64,000 bases of DNA. It comes from Annona cherimola (taxonomy: Eukaryota > Streptophyta > Magnoliopsida > Magnoliales > Annonaceae). The notes under the pieces were generated by a model. The model ran no database searches, was not told where the DNA came from, and saw only the letters and a list, made by a program, of their open reading frames with translations. Positions 21,921 through 33,283 of this stretch are shown in pieces. The stretch's first letter is position 1. Each line of letters starts with the position of its first letter. The stretch lies in the NCBI GenBank assembly GCA_030490835.1, contig CM059974.1:627501-691500 (forward strand), in the 5' to 3' direction. Made by a program: the position numbers and the translations under genes.

Positions 21921-24334
21921 ATAGCTAAGCTAAACCAGATAATCATGCGAAAACCGTGCTAGGCATGCGATGGATGCTCCTTTCTTGATTTGAATCATCA
22001 AAATCCATCATAGAGTCAAATGAAAATCCCGGACGATCACAGCTGACCGGCCGGCAAGCAGCAATACCCTGCCTTAGCTGCAGGAAAAAGGAAAAGAAAA
22101 TTTTAAAAGTTCCAACTCCATTGTCCTGCCACCATCATTTAACCAATGCTTTCCAACATCTTGACATTGTTTTTTTGTCACGACACCTATTAAACCCGGG
22201 CTAAACTTTTTTTTTTTTTTTTTTTTTTTTTATTTATGAACAACCCGGGCTAAACTTGATTGTTGAAGATAGCAGCTATTTTGGATAGGATGCATTTCAA
22301 AAGAGGGTACGGTAGGATTGTAATGAAAAAAAACCAGGAATGATTGAAACATAGATGCTAATAAAAAAATTTAAAAAAATAAACAGAAATTTTAGAGCTA
22401 ATAACAATTTTTGAAAAATTAGTAACGGATGAGATTTGATGATGATGAGAGAGACCTCGTGTGTGTTTAATTAATTCTCAGGCCAAGAAGCAAACATGGT
22501 AATGAAAATCTTTCATCGATACGAGGAAACATGCTCATGAAAATTTTTCAGCATTACAGAAAGGAGAAAAAGGTCATAGAAAATTTCACCACGACAGCAG
22601 TTTGCTATCATACACCTGCCATTCACTCCATTTGGGAAGAAGCCCATAACAACAAACTGCTACAAGAATGATCTCAAACATATCGTATTAACTGCACTTG
22701 ACCTTCTTAAATATACCAAACAACATAAAGAACCAAAAACGGAAAGGAAAATTCTCTTAAAATTCAGTAGACATTTAGAATTCATGCAACTTTCCAATTT
22801 ATAACACCCGTTGCTGTAACACACCACAATGAGCTTCCAAACGCAGTAGAAATGTCTTCAAACTAGCCCTCTTCTGGCAGATAAACCTGGGTAACTTCTT
22901 GCAGGTAGGCCTGGAAAATAGCTCAAAGAAAAGGCTATATACAATTAAAACAGAAAAATGTTTGAAGTTCCTACAGATAACAGGAATTACCAAGATTTCA
23001 ACATGTGTAGATTTTACATGCAAAACAACTCATGCCTCACGGTGGGTAAGAATAAGATGCAATTTTACATCATTAATTTCACAAGATCATTGTGTTTATG
23101 CATGCACGTGCATGAATACAAAATGCATTGCAACCAAAGAAGCATTTGTTTTCTTCTCTATCTGCCGATTAACCAGATTGCATGGAAGTTTAAAGGACAC
23201 CTCTTTTTAGAACAAGCTCACTTGTGGCACATCCAACATCTGTGGAAGCTCACCAATTCAAACTGGTACAGTGGGGTCACTCATGAAGTATGCTGTGTGA
23301 CCAAAATGAACATAAGAACACTCAGACAAACATACAACGGCATAAAGCTCGCAGTCAGCATGCTTTCCATGCAATGTGAACCTCATAGAATGGTGGACTT
23401 TCTCATACAACCATTTTCTATGCATCAACGCACAAAATAAATCTTTGTAGTAAGTTTCCCAGACACTGAAGTTAAGTCCCATGCGAGAAGACCAGATCAT
23501 CCCATCCATCTTCCTTCCTAAGCCACAGAGAGAGAAGAGGATGTGTTCACAGCTCTATTTCACAACCTGCACAAACCAGTAGTGCCAGTGTACCCACTTG
23601 GAAACAAAATATAAAATGCAACTTCAGAAGAAATAAGCGTGACAATAGCTAGTTCATGTACTTAAGGAGTCATTTTTTACAAGCAAAGGATGAATCATGG
23701 TGGTGAAAATGGAAAAACAACCCGTTAGTGTCAACTTTCAGTGCCAGCTACTTACCAAATACTCAACAGCTTCTCATTAATTTACTACAAAACCATATCC
23801 TTGTGAAGATTTCCATCAAACCAGTATTTCCGAGACTAAAAATAGAAAGACTGTTGCATTGCATTTAAAAACCCTTCCTTCTGTGCAAAAAAAGGGAAAA
23901 AAAAAAAGGACCAAATTCTAAATTAATCACCAACATCACCCAGAGAGGTTACATTACAGAAGCTCAAACTGCATCCAAGATTCAGAAAAAAAAGACCAAT
24001 CTTGTTCAGCACTTTCATTTTGGTTCTTACATGAGCAAAAGAGGAGAAAGGCTCATAAAAAACTATAAATAACCAGAAAAACAACAAGCGGATAGAGAAC
24101 TAAAAAAAACAACCATGGTCAAGAAGAAGCAGCTCCACGTTGCTGCAAATATTCCTACAAAAATTCAAGTAAAACATATCAAACTCTAAGCCAAAGAAGA
24201 AGTTAAGGATACAAAATATTAATGTCATAAACAGTTAAAGATTAATAATACATACATTCGTCTTGAATTTGCAAGTGAAGCTACGTGGATCAGTTAATGC
24301 AACTTCACATTAGTTTTAACTGTTAGGTCCAGAA
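21921..24334. other. 3' flank of the second FRS gene
   Basis: T- and A-tracts are at 22208-22231 and 23898-23908. From 22490 to 24334 the sequence is MITE-free and of more balanced composition, like the 3' flank of copy 1, and is plausibly the spliced 3' untranslated region of the minus-strand gene. Frames 22799-23509 overlap on both strands and show no domain. Confidence 0.4.
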
Positions 24335-26524
24335 CTATAGATGCCAAGGGTACAATTGTCGAGGATCACCCAGAGTTATACTATTTGTTGTGTCTTCTGC
24401 TTCACTCTGCATAGGGATTATCTCTGTCCGTTTGCTGCCAGAAACAGGAGTACCAGCAAGTTGTACACCCCTCGCTAACCTTTCTTTGGATGCAACAATT
24501 CTTTCCCAAGCTGCACGCAGAGCATGAACTGCCACATCATAGCACTCGCCTGCAGTTGCCCCTTCCTCCACACATCTAATGGCTTGCTTGCATAGGTTAT
24601 TGTATCGCAAGGTCACTGACTCTTGAGTATTTGGCCGAATGGCAACACCCCGTTCATCAAACACATCACGGTCCTTAGCATTTCTCGTCCAGCGTCCTAG
24701 AATGTAATGATGAGGCAGCACAGTGATATTTGATATTAAGAAAACTTTTAATACATGCCGACAAAGAAAGCCTAAAAACTCAAACATCTGGCAACTACAA
24801 CCTGCTCTTCTTTCAGCAACATGCAGTGTGACAGTATGCGCCCTCCTATGATTGTCCTCGTACTTTGCAACCCGAAATGTACTAACGTCACCCTCTTCTG
24901 CTATTTTATTTGCAGCATAGGCCACACTTTCGAATACTTCCTCTTGGAATTTCTGAAACATTCTTGCTGTAAAAACAGTTGCAACTTGTTTCTCAATGAG
25001 AAATTTTGTCTTCAAGTCTGGTTTTGCATGCATTGTCTGGACATCCTCTTCAAGTTCCTTTTCATACCAAGTTTCCAGTCGCCTTTCCATCTGTGAAACA
25101 AACTCTAACAAATTGGTGTTTGAACTCATGTAACCATCCATGAATGAGTTCACAATTTCATTGCGCGGAGCTGTGGGCATTTGTCCAAAAAAGGTGCCTC
25201 GTAAGTATACTGGAACCCATTTCTTACGTGAACTATATAATAACTGAAGCCATTCATTCCCCCTAAGTTCATATCTATCAAGAAGCATCTCCCAACATGA
25301 TTCAAATTCCTCAGTTGTCTCACTTAAGTTGATGCATTTCTCAAATTCCCTTTGAAAGGTAGGATAAGTGAGATACACATGGGATAACTGCTTTGGAGCA
25401 TTATTCAAGATTTGCCACTTGTTGTAACAGTGATGTGTTTCTGGGAATACTTCTGCAATTGCTGCACTGATATTCACATCTTGGTCAGTAATGATGGAGA
25501 TAGGATGGTGCCCACACATGGCTTCAAGCCATGACTTAAAAAGCCAAATAAAGGATGCTTCTGATTCATCAATAAGCAGTGCACAACCAAACAACACTGA
25601 CCGCTGGTGATGGTTCACACCTGTAAATAGAGCAACAGACATCTCATATCTATTCATTTCATATATCATGTCAAAGTAAACCACATCTCCAAAGTAATTA
25701 CAGGCCATCCTAGACCTTGCATCTGACCAAAACGTGCTACATGACGCCCGCGCCTCATCAACCTGTATTGCATAGTAGAAGGCAGGGTTCTCCGACTGCA
25801 TGCGCCTAAAATAGTCCAGGACATTCTCAATATCTCTTCCAAGGTTCTTCTTCCTTCTCGGGCCAGTCTGACAATGGTTGCCAATATCTTGCCCACTATA
25901 ACCAGCATCATTAATTCCGCTGACTTCAGGACCAAAGATGGATATCATTCTATTTCCGTCCATCCTTTCTCTGTCAGAGGGCTTGATCCTACTTTTTGGA
26001 GTATCGGGGGCATTTCTATGAGAGCGGAGCAGCATCACCTCATTTGGGCTAAGAAATTGATGGTTGTGTTCCTTTATGAATTTGGTGACAACCCACCTTC
26101 CAAGCTCTGTCTTCTTCACCATCAACATTGCCCCACAACCTTCTCTTGTGATTGCCCGCGGCTTCTTAACCCTGTTTACGTTATACAGATGTTTCTTCGC
26201 CCGGAATCCCTCCTTAAAACACACAAATTTTCGAGCAATTGTTCTTCTATCTTTCTTGGAGCGGAGATTGTTGCTGAGGCGAATGCCAAACCCCGCGCGC
26301 CGGGCATAAGCATTATAGAACACCCTTGCAGCTTCCTCGGAGTCAAATTCCATTCCTTCATACGGTTCGCCGTACTCAACCCCATCAAAAACTGGGATCA
26401 TTGTACGATCGTCAGCATGGCGCTGTTCTGGCACCGGCTCGTCACGGCATTCTGCAGCATCGTCATGGGACCGCATAAGGAATTCTATCAGTGCATTATT
26501 GTCGGGATTGACACTGTTTTCCAT
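24335..26524 (-). CDS. FAR1-RELATED SEQUENCE protein (FRS5-like), tandem copy 2
   Basis: A 729-residue intronless protein of the same build as its neighbours. The FAR1 zinc finger is at residues 53-155 (Cys102, Cys130, His153, His155), the MULE transposase core at about 277-375 (Asp285, Asp347, candidate Glu456), and the SWIM finger at Cys576, Cys578, Cys588 and His590. The ATG at 26524 lies in GCCGCCATGG, a strong initiation context. The MULE C-x-x-H motif is doubly changed to YNKWQI (Asn368, Gln371), so any structural role of that motif in transposases is not kept here. The N-terminal peptide MENS and the tail EIIPMQSEAED match the sister genes. It is expected to be a nuclear DNA-binding regulator; targets cannot be read from sequence. 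Confidence 0.93.
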   Translation of the reverse strand: MENSVNPDNNALIEFLMRSHDDAAECRDEPVPEQRHADDRTMIPVFDGVEYGEPYEGMEFDSEEAARVFYNAYARRAGFGIRLSNNLRSKKDRRTIARKFVCFKEGFRAKKHLYNVNRVKKPRAITREGCGAMLMVKKTELGRWVVTKFIKEHNHQFLSPNEVMLLRSHRNAPDTPKSRIKPSDRERMDGNRMISIFGPEVSGINDAGYSGQDIGNHCQTGPRRKKNLGRDIENVLDYFRRMQSENPAFYYAIQVDEARASCSTFWSDARSRMACNYFGDVVYFDMIYEMNRYEMSVALFTGVNHHQRSVLFGCALLIDESEASFIWLFKSWLEAMCGHHPISIITDQDVNISAAIAEVFPETHHCYNKWQILNNAPKQLSHVYLTYPTFQREFEKCINLSETTEEFESCWEMLLDRYELRGNEWLQLLYSSRKKWVPVYLRGTFFGQMPTAPRNEIVNSFMDGYMSSNTNLLEFVSQMERRLETWYEKELEEDVQTMHAKPDLKTKFLIEKQVATVFTARMFQKFQEEVFESVAYAANKIAEEGDVSTFRVAKYEDNHRRAHTVTLHVAERRAGCSCQMFEFLGFLCRHVLKVFLISNITVLPHHYILGRWTRNAKDRDVFDERGVAIRPNTQESVTLRYNNLCKQAIRCVEEGATAGECYDVAVHALRAAWERIVASKERLARGVQLAGTPVSGSKRTEIIPMQSEAEDTTNSITLGDPRQLYPWHL

Positions 26525-27220
26525 GGCGGCAGCTCGAACAGAAGCTGCTTCCGTTCCTAGCGTTTGGGAAACAGAGCATAAACACGATCATTCCATCGAA
26601 GCGAATTCTAAGCCAGCAAAAGAAGAATAAAGGGGAACAAAAAAACAAATTAAGGGAATCAGAGCGTCACCTCTCACTGGTAAGAAAAACCGATCAAGTA
26701 AGTGGAAAAACCTAAGAATCGAGAAATCGGCGCTTCTTAACCGAAGAATCAATACACTGGCCAAGAGACATTCGTTCGAGGGGTTAGGTCTGAGCGAGAA
26801 ACGGAAGCACAGAAGTTTCCTGATTGAAGAGAGTGAGAAATTCTAGGTTTTGGAAAAAGTGGAGAAAGGGAGAGAGTGGTGATTCAGCGCAGGAGCAGCT
26901 GCTGCTGGTGCAGCGAGAAAGGGTTTTGAGATGAGGGCGGGGAGGGGAGGGAATGGAATTTTGGCATTTTGAGAGGAAGGTTGTATGAAAAAGGAATGAA
27001 AGGAGAAGAAGGAACGGAGAATGGGTGTGTGGCTAGGGTTTTGGGATGGAGGGAAGAAGGGAGAGCGAAGCGCAGAGGGCGGCCCTCTCGCTCAAGTACG
27101 CACCGGAGAGAGCCAGTGCGCACCTCCTCCACCTCTTTATGGCGTTTTGTACGGAACTCTAAAGTCCGCCTGGTGAAGAGAGATGGACGCCTTAACTCTC
27201 TTCGTGCTCCTCACGTATAA
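26525..27220 (-). promoter_or_regulatory. 5' leader and promoter region of FRS copy 2
   Basis: On the minus strand the stretch 27130-26890 is strongly pyrimidine-rich (CTTCTTCCCTCC type), the usual form of a plant first exon. AAACGCTAG near 26560 is a possible leader-intron acceptor and AGAG/GTGACG near 26671 a possible donor. The exact start of transcription is not visible. Confidence 0.45.
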
Positions 27221-27402
27221 CATACTCCCATGTTACGAATTTTCACGGGTGTGTTTAATTAAATATTAAAAATAATCAACTATTACATGAGCCAAGTGTA
27301 TAAATGAATATATCATTTCAATTTCACACGAGAGCATAATATAAGTCAACCCAAATTCTAGTATTGTAGACAAAGATTGGATATTGCATCTCATGAGATT
27401 AA

Positions 27403-27688
27403 GAATGCGTTTGGAAACAGATATGTCAATGAAAACTTTTCAATCAAAAACTTTTCACTCCCTATAACTATCTTATTTTTAATTATTTTTTCACATTTTC
27501 CTATATAAACAACCCTACTTTTCAATCATTTCCACACAAATACCCATACAACTACCTTATCTATTTTAACTTTATTATCTTTACACCTCATTATTACCCC
27601 TATAATATCACATCATTTTCTATCAACTTGACAACTTGTACTCTGAAAAGTTTTCATCGAAAAGTTTTACCTCCAACCAAACACACCC
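27403..27688. mobile_element. Tourist-like MITE, family A, copy 3
   Basis: The left end GAATGCGTTTGG is a diverged version of GGGTGTGTTTGG, and the right end CCAAACACACCC is intact. The interior runs in family order ('aaaacttttcaatcaaaaac', 'tataatatcacatcatttt'). The flanks TAA and ATA do not give a clean duplication. It lies about 0.2 kb upstream of the FRS copy 2 leader. Confidence 0.75.
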
Positions 27689-28437
27689 ATAAGTGGGATG
27701 GAGACGTGTGTGCACTTAGTTTCTCGGTTTATTTAATAATTAACTAATAAATATTTTTTTTACTTTTATCTTTATATTCTAATCAATTTTTCTATTAATT
27801 ATAATCCAATAAATTTATTTATTTTAACTTTATTCTATCATTTCGTATTATAATATAATTTTACTTTATTTTAAAAAAAATTATTATTTGTTTCATTTCC
27901 ATTCAGTATATTATTATCAAGATTTGCGCACATATTTACATTATTTGCCCATAACGATATTTTTTACCAAAATTCTAAAAATATTTTGAAATTTTAAAAT
28001 ACTTTCATTAAACTGACACCACCCGAGCATCCAGCGTTGTTACCCATGTTAGCCCACTTTAGTTTTATCAACATTTTTAAAATAGTTTAAAGGGATTTAA
28101 CGTGTATGCCGACAAATAACTTGACTATTTTTATCCATGTCAACCATTTTAAAAGTTTTTCATTCTGTTAACACTTTTTCAATTTAAAACACAGCAGCAT
28201 TTGATATTTGTAAAAAATAAATACTTCTGTAATCGATACCATTAAAATCTACATCCACGATTTTGAGTTAAATTAAAATCCTGCTTACTTATTACGTTCA
28301 ATTTTTTTTTAGGTAACTATAAAACCAAGTTTCATTTCATTTGAATCAAATATTTGCTTAAACCCTATTTGATAATATTGACAAAAGTATAAAATTATTT
28401 ATTTTACATATGTGTCTTAAACCTATTAATTACAGAG
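27689..28437. other. AT-rich spacer
   Basis: No gene, RNA or well-bounded repeat is seen. Confidence 0.5.
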
Positions 28438-29093
28438 AAATGATAATGCTAATCCAGACTTACTTAGCATACTTTAAAAATTCATTTAAAATATTTTTTA
28501 TTTTTTCCACATAGACTTGTTAATATAGATGCATTTAACATATAAATTAAATTTTACCATTTTTCAATATGTGTATATACTTTTTTGAAAATTTTAAACA
28601 TAAAGGTATTTTAAAATGGTTAAAACAACCTTACATTTAAAGGGTGTGTTTGGGAAGTTTTAAAACTTTTGATGAAAAGTTTTGGATGTAAAAGTTGTGA
28701 AATTAGTAGAAAATGATATGATGTTGTAGGGGTAATGATGAGAAGTAAAGATAATAAATTTAAAATAAATAAATTAATTGTATTGGTAGTTGTGTAGAAA
28801 TGATTGAAAAGTATGGTTGTTGTATAGAAAGATATGCGAAAAATAATTAAAAAAATGAATAGTTATGAAAAGTGAAAAGTTTTAGATTGAAAAGTTTTAA
28901 CTTGACAACTTTTGCAAATTGTCAAGCACACCCAAATTTTTTTAAAAAATATATACACATATCGAAAAATAGTAAACTTGATTTACATGTTAAATACACT
29001 TAAATAAGCAACTGTATAAAGAAAAAATAAAAAAGTATTTGAAATTAATTTTTAAGGTAAGTCATTTGTTTAACCCAAGCTAATAGAATCATT
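28438..29093. mobile_element. Foldback MITE, family B, carrying a nested family A MITE
   Basis: The left end AAATGATAATGCTAATCC pairs with the right end 'taagctaatagaatcattt'-like sequence, and the arms hold 'tttaacatataaattaaatt' and its mirror. The family A copy at 28642-28933 interrupts it. Without that insert it is about 360 bp, the same as its close relative at 60027-60386. Confidence 0.7.
28642..28933. mobile_element. Tourist-like MITE, family A, copy 4 (AAA duplication)
   Basis: The ends are GGGTGTGTTTGGG and 'tgtcaagcacaccc'. AAA lies on both sides (28639-28641 and 28934-28936). The interior matches the other copies in the reverse orientation relative to 8292. It is inserted in the family B element 28438-29093. 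Confidence 0.85.
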
Positions 29094-31015
29094 TATCTTA
29101 ATTACACACATATATATCATTTTAAATGTTCGTACAATCTAAATAAGTTTATAATTATTATAATAAAAATCTACTAATGAATCTAAAAAAAATTTATATT
29201 TTTATATGATATAAATATTTGAAAGCAAGTATGTCCTACTTAAAGTTTTTATAAAAATAATTTTCAGTATATGGTAAAAGAAATAAAAGTGAATAGACAG
29301 AGACATCATAGTCCGCCAAAGCATCTAGGATTTCACTGAAAGATCCTCCAACTTTACGTCGGGCTGTCCAGGTTCGGGTCGACAACACACTATTTCAGTT
29401 GGTCCCAAATCTCGGGTGGACGCACACTTCTTACCGTTACCGCCAACTAATCTCCAGTTATTCTTCATTCCTCAGGTATGATCATGTGCATTTGGCACTT
29501 TGCATATTTTGTGATATGATTTGACCTATTAACTACTTATCTACTTTAATAATTATTATTATATAGATTTTTAATATACCTAATTTATCCGTTTTATCTT
29601 TGTTTTTTACTCTTAATTCTGCCTCGCTTTCAAATTTTTCATTCATCATTTTTCCTGCTTTTTTTCTTACCAAGTATCCGCTGCACCAGCCCACATTTTT
29701 GTATTATCTAACATTTTAATTATCTATTTATTCTATTTATTATTATTATTATTATTAACTTACAATTATTTTTTAGTATTATTTATACAACTGCTTTATT
29801 TATCTTATCTATATTCTCTTTACTTTTTTTTTTTTCTGGATTCTCTTTAATTCTTTACAATTAGTTCTATGCAATTACGAAAATCCAACCGGCAGTTCAA
29901 CGGTAAGGTGTAATTTAAAACGAAGGGACCAATTTAATAGACTTTTTTTCAAAATATCTCTTTTAAAAAGAAAAATTGAACTGAATCACTATGAAAAGTA
30001 ACAAGTCTTGCAACTCCCTCTGAGCTGACGTATGCAAATCATTTCCTGTTTATGACCGATGGAACGAAGATACAGAATCAAAAAGGTGTTCTTTTGTGTT
30101 AAAACTTACATTATAAAAAGGTTACACACGGAAAATGGAAAGGTAGAATATTATTTTTTGAAAATGAAAAAACATTTTTAAAAAATAAGAAATTTCATCT
30201 CAGCCTTATCCTATCTCAGTTGTAATATTAAGGATAATACAGGGACACATGGGAAACCACTTAAAAAATTGGACATATAATTGGATAAAATGAAGAAAAT
30301 TTATCGGTCTACGTAGGAGTCCCGGACTCTGATTTAATGCACCTAGTTGCATTAAAATTTTAGTGCAAGCAGGTGCAAAACTTATATTTTTATTTTGTTT
30401 TAAATTTTTTTAATAAAATTGTTAATTTAGATATATTTGACTTATGTATTAAGTTTTATTATTTTGAAGATATGTAAAATATATACACATCTCCAAAAAT
30501 GTTAAAACTTGATTTATAAATTAAATATATCTAAATTAATAGTCTTATAAAAAATTTCGAAAAAATTAAAAAATAATTTTTGCAAATGGGTGCATTGAAA
30601 CATAACTCATTTTAGAGCTGGTCAAGAAAAATTTCCACAAGCTTCACGGCTTGAGACGCCGTGGTAATTACAGGGGGCAATGCCCCGGTAGGTTGTGGCT
30701 TCGATCTGTCCCCCCAATGGTGGAGGTATTTTTTTGTCCTTTCATGCTGTCAGGATTATGCATATAGTGATTTATAATATATATATATATATATATAATG
30801 AGAAAATTTTCCATAAGTCTTCATTACATAAGCAAGTATTCAATAAATTGATGCGAATTTATGGCTATATGGCAGGAAGAGCTCAAGAACTATCATTCAG
30901 TTTACTTGAAATGATGCTTGTTTTGGTTTCCATAGGCATGAACCTGAAGTGCCACATGCTGTAGGAATAACGGAATGAAAAAAGTCTGTCAAAAATCCAT
31001 CCATGGTGTTGGGGG
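29094..31015. other. Spacer between FRS copies 2 and 3
   Basis: It contains a family B foldback element at 30325-30608 (left 'gatttaatgcacctagttgc', right 'aaatgggtgcattgaaac'), ATT repeats at 29739-29757 and a (TA)n run at 30778-30797. 30610-31015 is probably the 3' flank of FRS copy 3. No further gene is supported. Confidence 0.5.
30325..30608. repeat. Foldback MITE, family B, FRS spacer copy
   Basis: TTAATGCACC on the left is mirrored by GGGTGCATTGAA on the right, with the family interior 'atatatttgacttatgtatt' and its inverted counterpart. It is about 280 bp and non-coding. Confidence 0.65.
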
Positions 31016-33283
31016 CTAAGGTTGCCAAGTGTGCCATTGGTTGGGATCACATAAACTCAAATGGTTTGTTGTGTCGTCCACATCACATTGTTGTCCACCT
31101 ATAATTTCGCCCTGATGACTATCATGGAAAGTGGGAGTATGGGTACTGTTGTTGTTGATGACCGGTGCATGATTCCCACCAGTCACCATTGGCGCATGAC
31201 CTCCCGTCACCATTGCAGCTCCAACCTGCGTGGCTCTTGCTAGCCTCTCCTTACAAGAAACAATCTTTTCCCAGGCTGCTCTTAAAGCATAGAGTGCGAC
31301 ATCATAACTTTCACCAGTAGTTGCTCCTTCCTCCACGCATTTAATGGCTTGCCTGCACAAATTGTTGTACCTCACGTTCTCAGATTCTTGGCAATTAGCT
31401 TGCATCTCGATACCTCTTTCATCCAGTACAACCCCATTCTTGGCATTTCTTGTCCACCGCTCTAAGATGTAAAAAGAAGGGAGTTCTGTTACATTTGATA
31501 TCTCGAGAACCCTCAGTGCATGTCTGCACAGAATACCTGTGAACTCAAACATCCTGCAGCTACAGTTTGCTCTCTTTTCTGATTCGTGAAATATGACATT
31601 ATGATACTTCCGACGCTCCTCATATTTTGCCACCCTGTATGTCTTGACTGAGGTATGCTCCTCATCTATATCAGCTACATAGCCAAGGCTTTCAGATATT
31701 TCCTTTTGGAATTTTAGAAAGACAGTTCTGGTATATATGTCCACCACATGCTCTTCGATGGGCAATCTTGTCATCAAATCAGGCGTAGCATGTTCTGTCA
31801 GGACATCCTCTTCAAGTTCCTTCTCATACCAATTGTCCAAGGTCCTCTCATAGAGCATAACAAACTCTTGCAATGTCATGCTATCACTAGTGTACGCATC
31901 AAAAGCCACACTCATGCATTCCTGTCGTTGGGCTAGAGACAATGGTGCAAAGAATGCATCATGCAGATATACTGACACCCACCTTCGGCGGGTGAGATAC
32001 AAAGATTGAACCCATTCATTTTCCCTAAGCTCATATCTGCTAACAAGTGACCCCCAGCAAGCTTCAAACTCCTCAACTGTCTCTGTTTGATTAATGCATT
32101 TCTCAAATTCCAATTGAAAGGAAGGATGCGCATAGAAAACATGTGACAACTGTTTTGTCGCTTTGACTAATATGTGCCACTTGCAAAAGACATGACGAGT
32201 ATTTGGGAATACCTGTGCAACTGCACGACTAATTGTTGAATCTTGATCTGTGACTATGGTCTCCGGAAAATGTCCAGACATTGCTCCGAGCCATGTTCTA
32301 AATAACCAGACAAACGATAGTTCAGACTCATCAAGTAATAGTCCACAGCCAAATGATGTACACTGTTGATGACTGTTTACACCAGTAAATATGACAAACG
32401 GCATCCCATATCGACTCAGTTTGCAAGTCACATCAATATAGACCACATCACCAAAGTAGTGGCATGCCATCCTGGCCCTTGCATCAGCCCAGAACATACT
32501 GCACAAAGACCGACCCTCATCAACTTCAATTGCATAGTAAAATGCAATATTTTCCGACTGTTTGCGTTTGAAATAGTCAAGGACATTCTCAGTGTCTCTT
32601 CCCAGGTTCCGCCTTCTTTTTGGAGCTGTTTGGTTATACTGTCCACAATCTTGCCCAGAAAATCCAATATTGTTGATTCCGCTGTCTTCAGGGTCAAACA
32701 TGTAGACAGTGCTAGTCACACCCATCCTTAATCCATCAAAAACTCTGATCCGACTATTTGGAATATTAGATATGCTTCGATGAGATCGAAGGAAGATAAC
32801 TTCATCTGGACCAAGTAATGCGTGATTATGTTCTTTTATAAACTTTGAAACAACCCACTTCCCAAGCTCTGTTTTCTTCACCATCATCATAGCTTCACAG
32901 CCTTCCCTAGTAATGGCACGAGGCCGCTTAACTCTGTTTTCTTTAATCTGATGTTTCTTTGCACGGAACCCCTCTTTACAGCAAACAAATCTCCGAGCAA
33001 TTGTTTTACCATCTTTCCTTGAACGTCGGTTCCTACTGATACGACTCCCAAAACCGACACGCCTTGCATACGCATTATAAAATATCCTAGCTGCATCCTC
33101 AGATTCAAATACCATACCCTCATATGGTTCAATTTCAGCATCTCCTTCACAACTTTCCATCATTGCACTGTCATCACCAACAAAATGTTCGATATCAGGC
33201 GCCACATGACAATCTGCCGGATCATCATGATGATGGATATGAAAGTCTACGTACGTGCTTTCTTCATTTCTTGTGTTTTCCAT
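31016..33283 (-). CDS. FAR1-RELATED SEQUENCE protein (FRS5-like), tandem copy 3
   Basis: A 755-residue intronless protein. The FAR1 zinc finger is at residues 52-154 (Cys101, Cys129, His152, His154), the transposase core at about 278-375 (Asp284, Asp346, candidate Glu455), and the SWIM finger at Cys574, Cys576, Cys586 and His588. Unlike copies 1 and 2 it keeps the intact MULE motif FCKWHI (Cys367, His370). The C-terminus has an extra segment (about 690-730) with a duplicated VTGGHAP-like unit and an Asn/His-rich stretch. I chose the ATG at 33283 because it matches the MENS start of copy 2, lies in GCCATGG, and is preceded by ATTCAG with AG at 33293-33292, a likely 3' splice site. The frame is open upstream, with an ATG at 33304 that would be intronic under this model. 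Confidence 0.92.
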   Translation of the reverse strand: MENTRNEESTYVDFHIHHHDDPADCHVAPDIEHFVGDDSAMMESCEGDAEIEPYEGMVFESEDAARIFYNAYARRVGFGSRISRNRRSRKDGKTIARRFVCCKEGFRAKKHQIKENRVKRPRAITREGCEAMMMVKKTELGKWVVSKFIKEHNHALLGPDEVIFLRSHRSISNIPNSRIRVFDGLRMGVTSTVYMFDPEDSGINNIGFSGQDCGQYNQTAPKRRRNLGRDTENVLDYFKRKQSENIAFYYAIEVDEGRSLCSMFWADARARMACHYFGDVVYIDVTCKLSRYGMPFVIFTGVNSHQQCTSFGCGLLLDESELSFVWLFRTWLGAMSGHFPETIVTDQDSTISRAVAQVFPNTRHVFCKWHILVKATKQLSHVFYAHPSFQLEFEKCINQTETVEEFEACWGSLVSRYELRENEWVQSLYLTRRRWVSVYLHDAFFAPLSLAQRQECMSVAFDAYTSDSMTLQEFVMLYERTLDNWYEKELEEDVLTEHATPDLMTRLPIEEHVVDIYTRTVFLKFQKEISESLGYVADIDEEHTSVKTYRVAKYEERRKYHNVIFHESEKRANCSCRMFEFTGILCRHALRVLEISNVTELPSFYILERWTRNAKNGVVLDERGIEMQANCQESENVRYNNLCRQAIKCVEEGATTGESYDVALYALRAAWEKIVSCKERLARATQVGAAMVTGGHAPMVTGGNHAPVINNNSTHTPTFHDSHQGEIIGGQQCDVDDTTNHLSLCDPNQWHTWQP

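Noticed and set aside
25874..26560. 228-codon plus-strand frame
   Set aside because: It is the antisense shadow of FRS copy 2, whose frame has a complete domain set.
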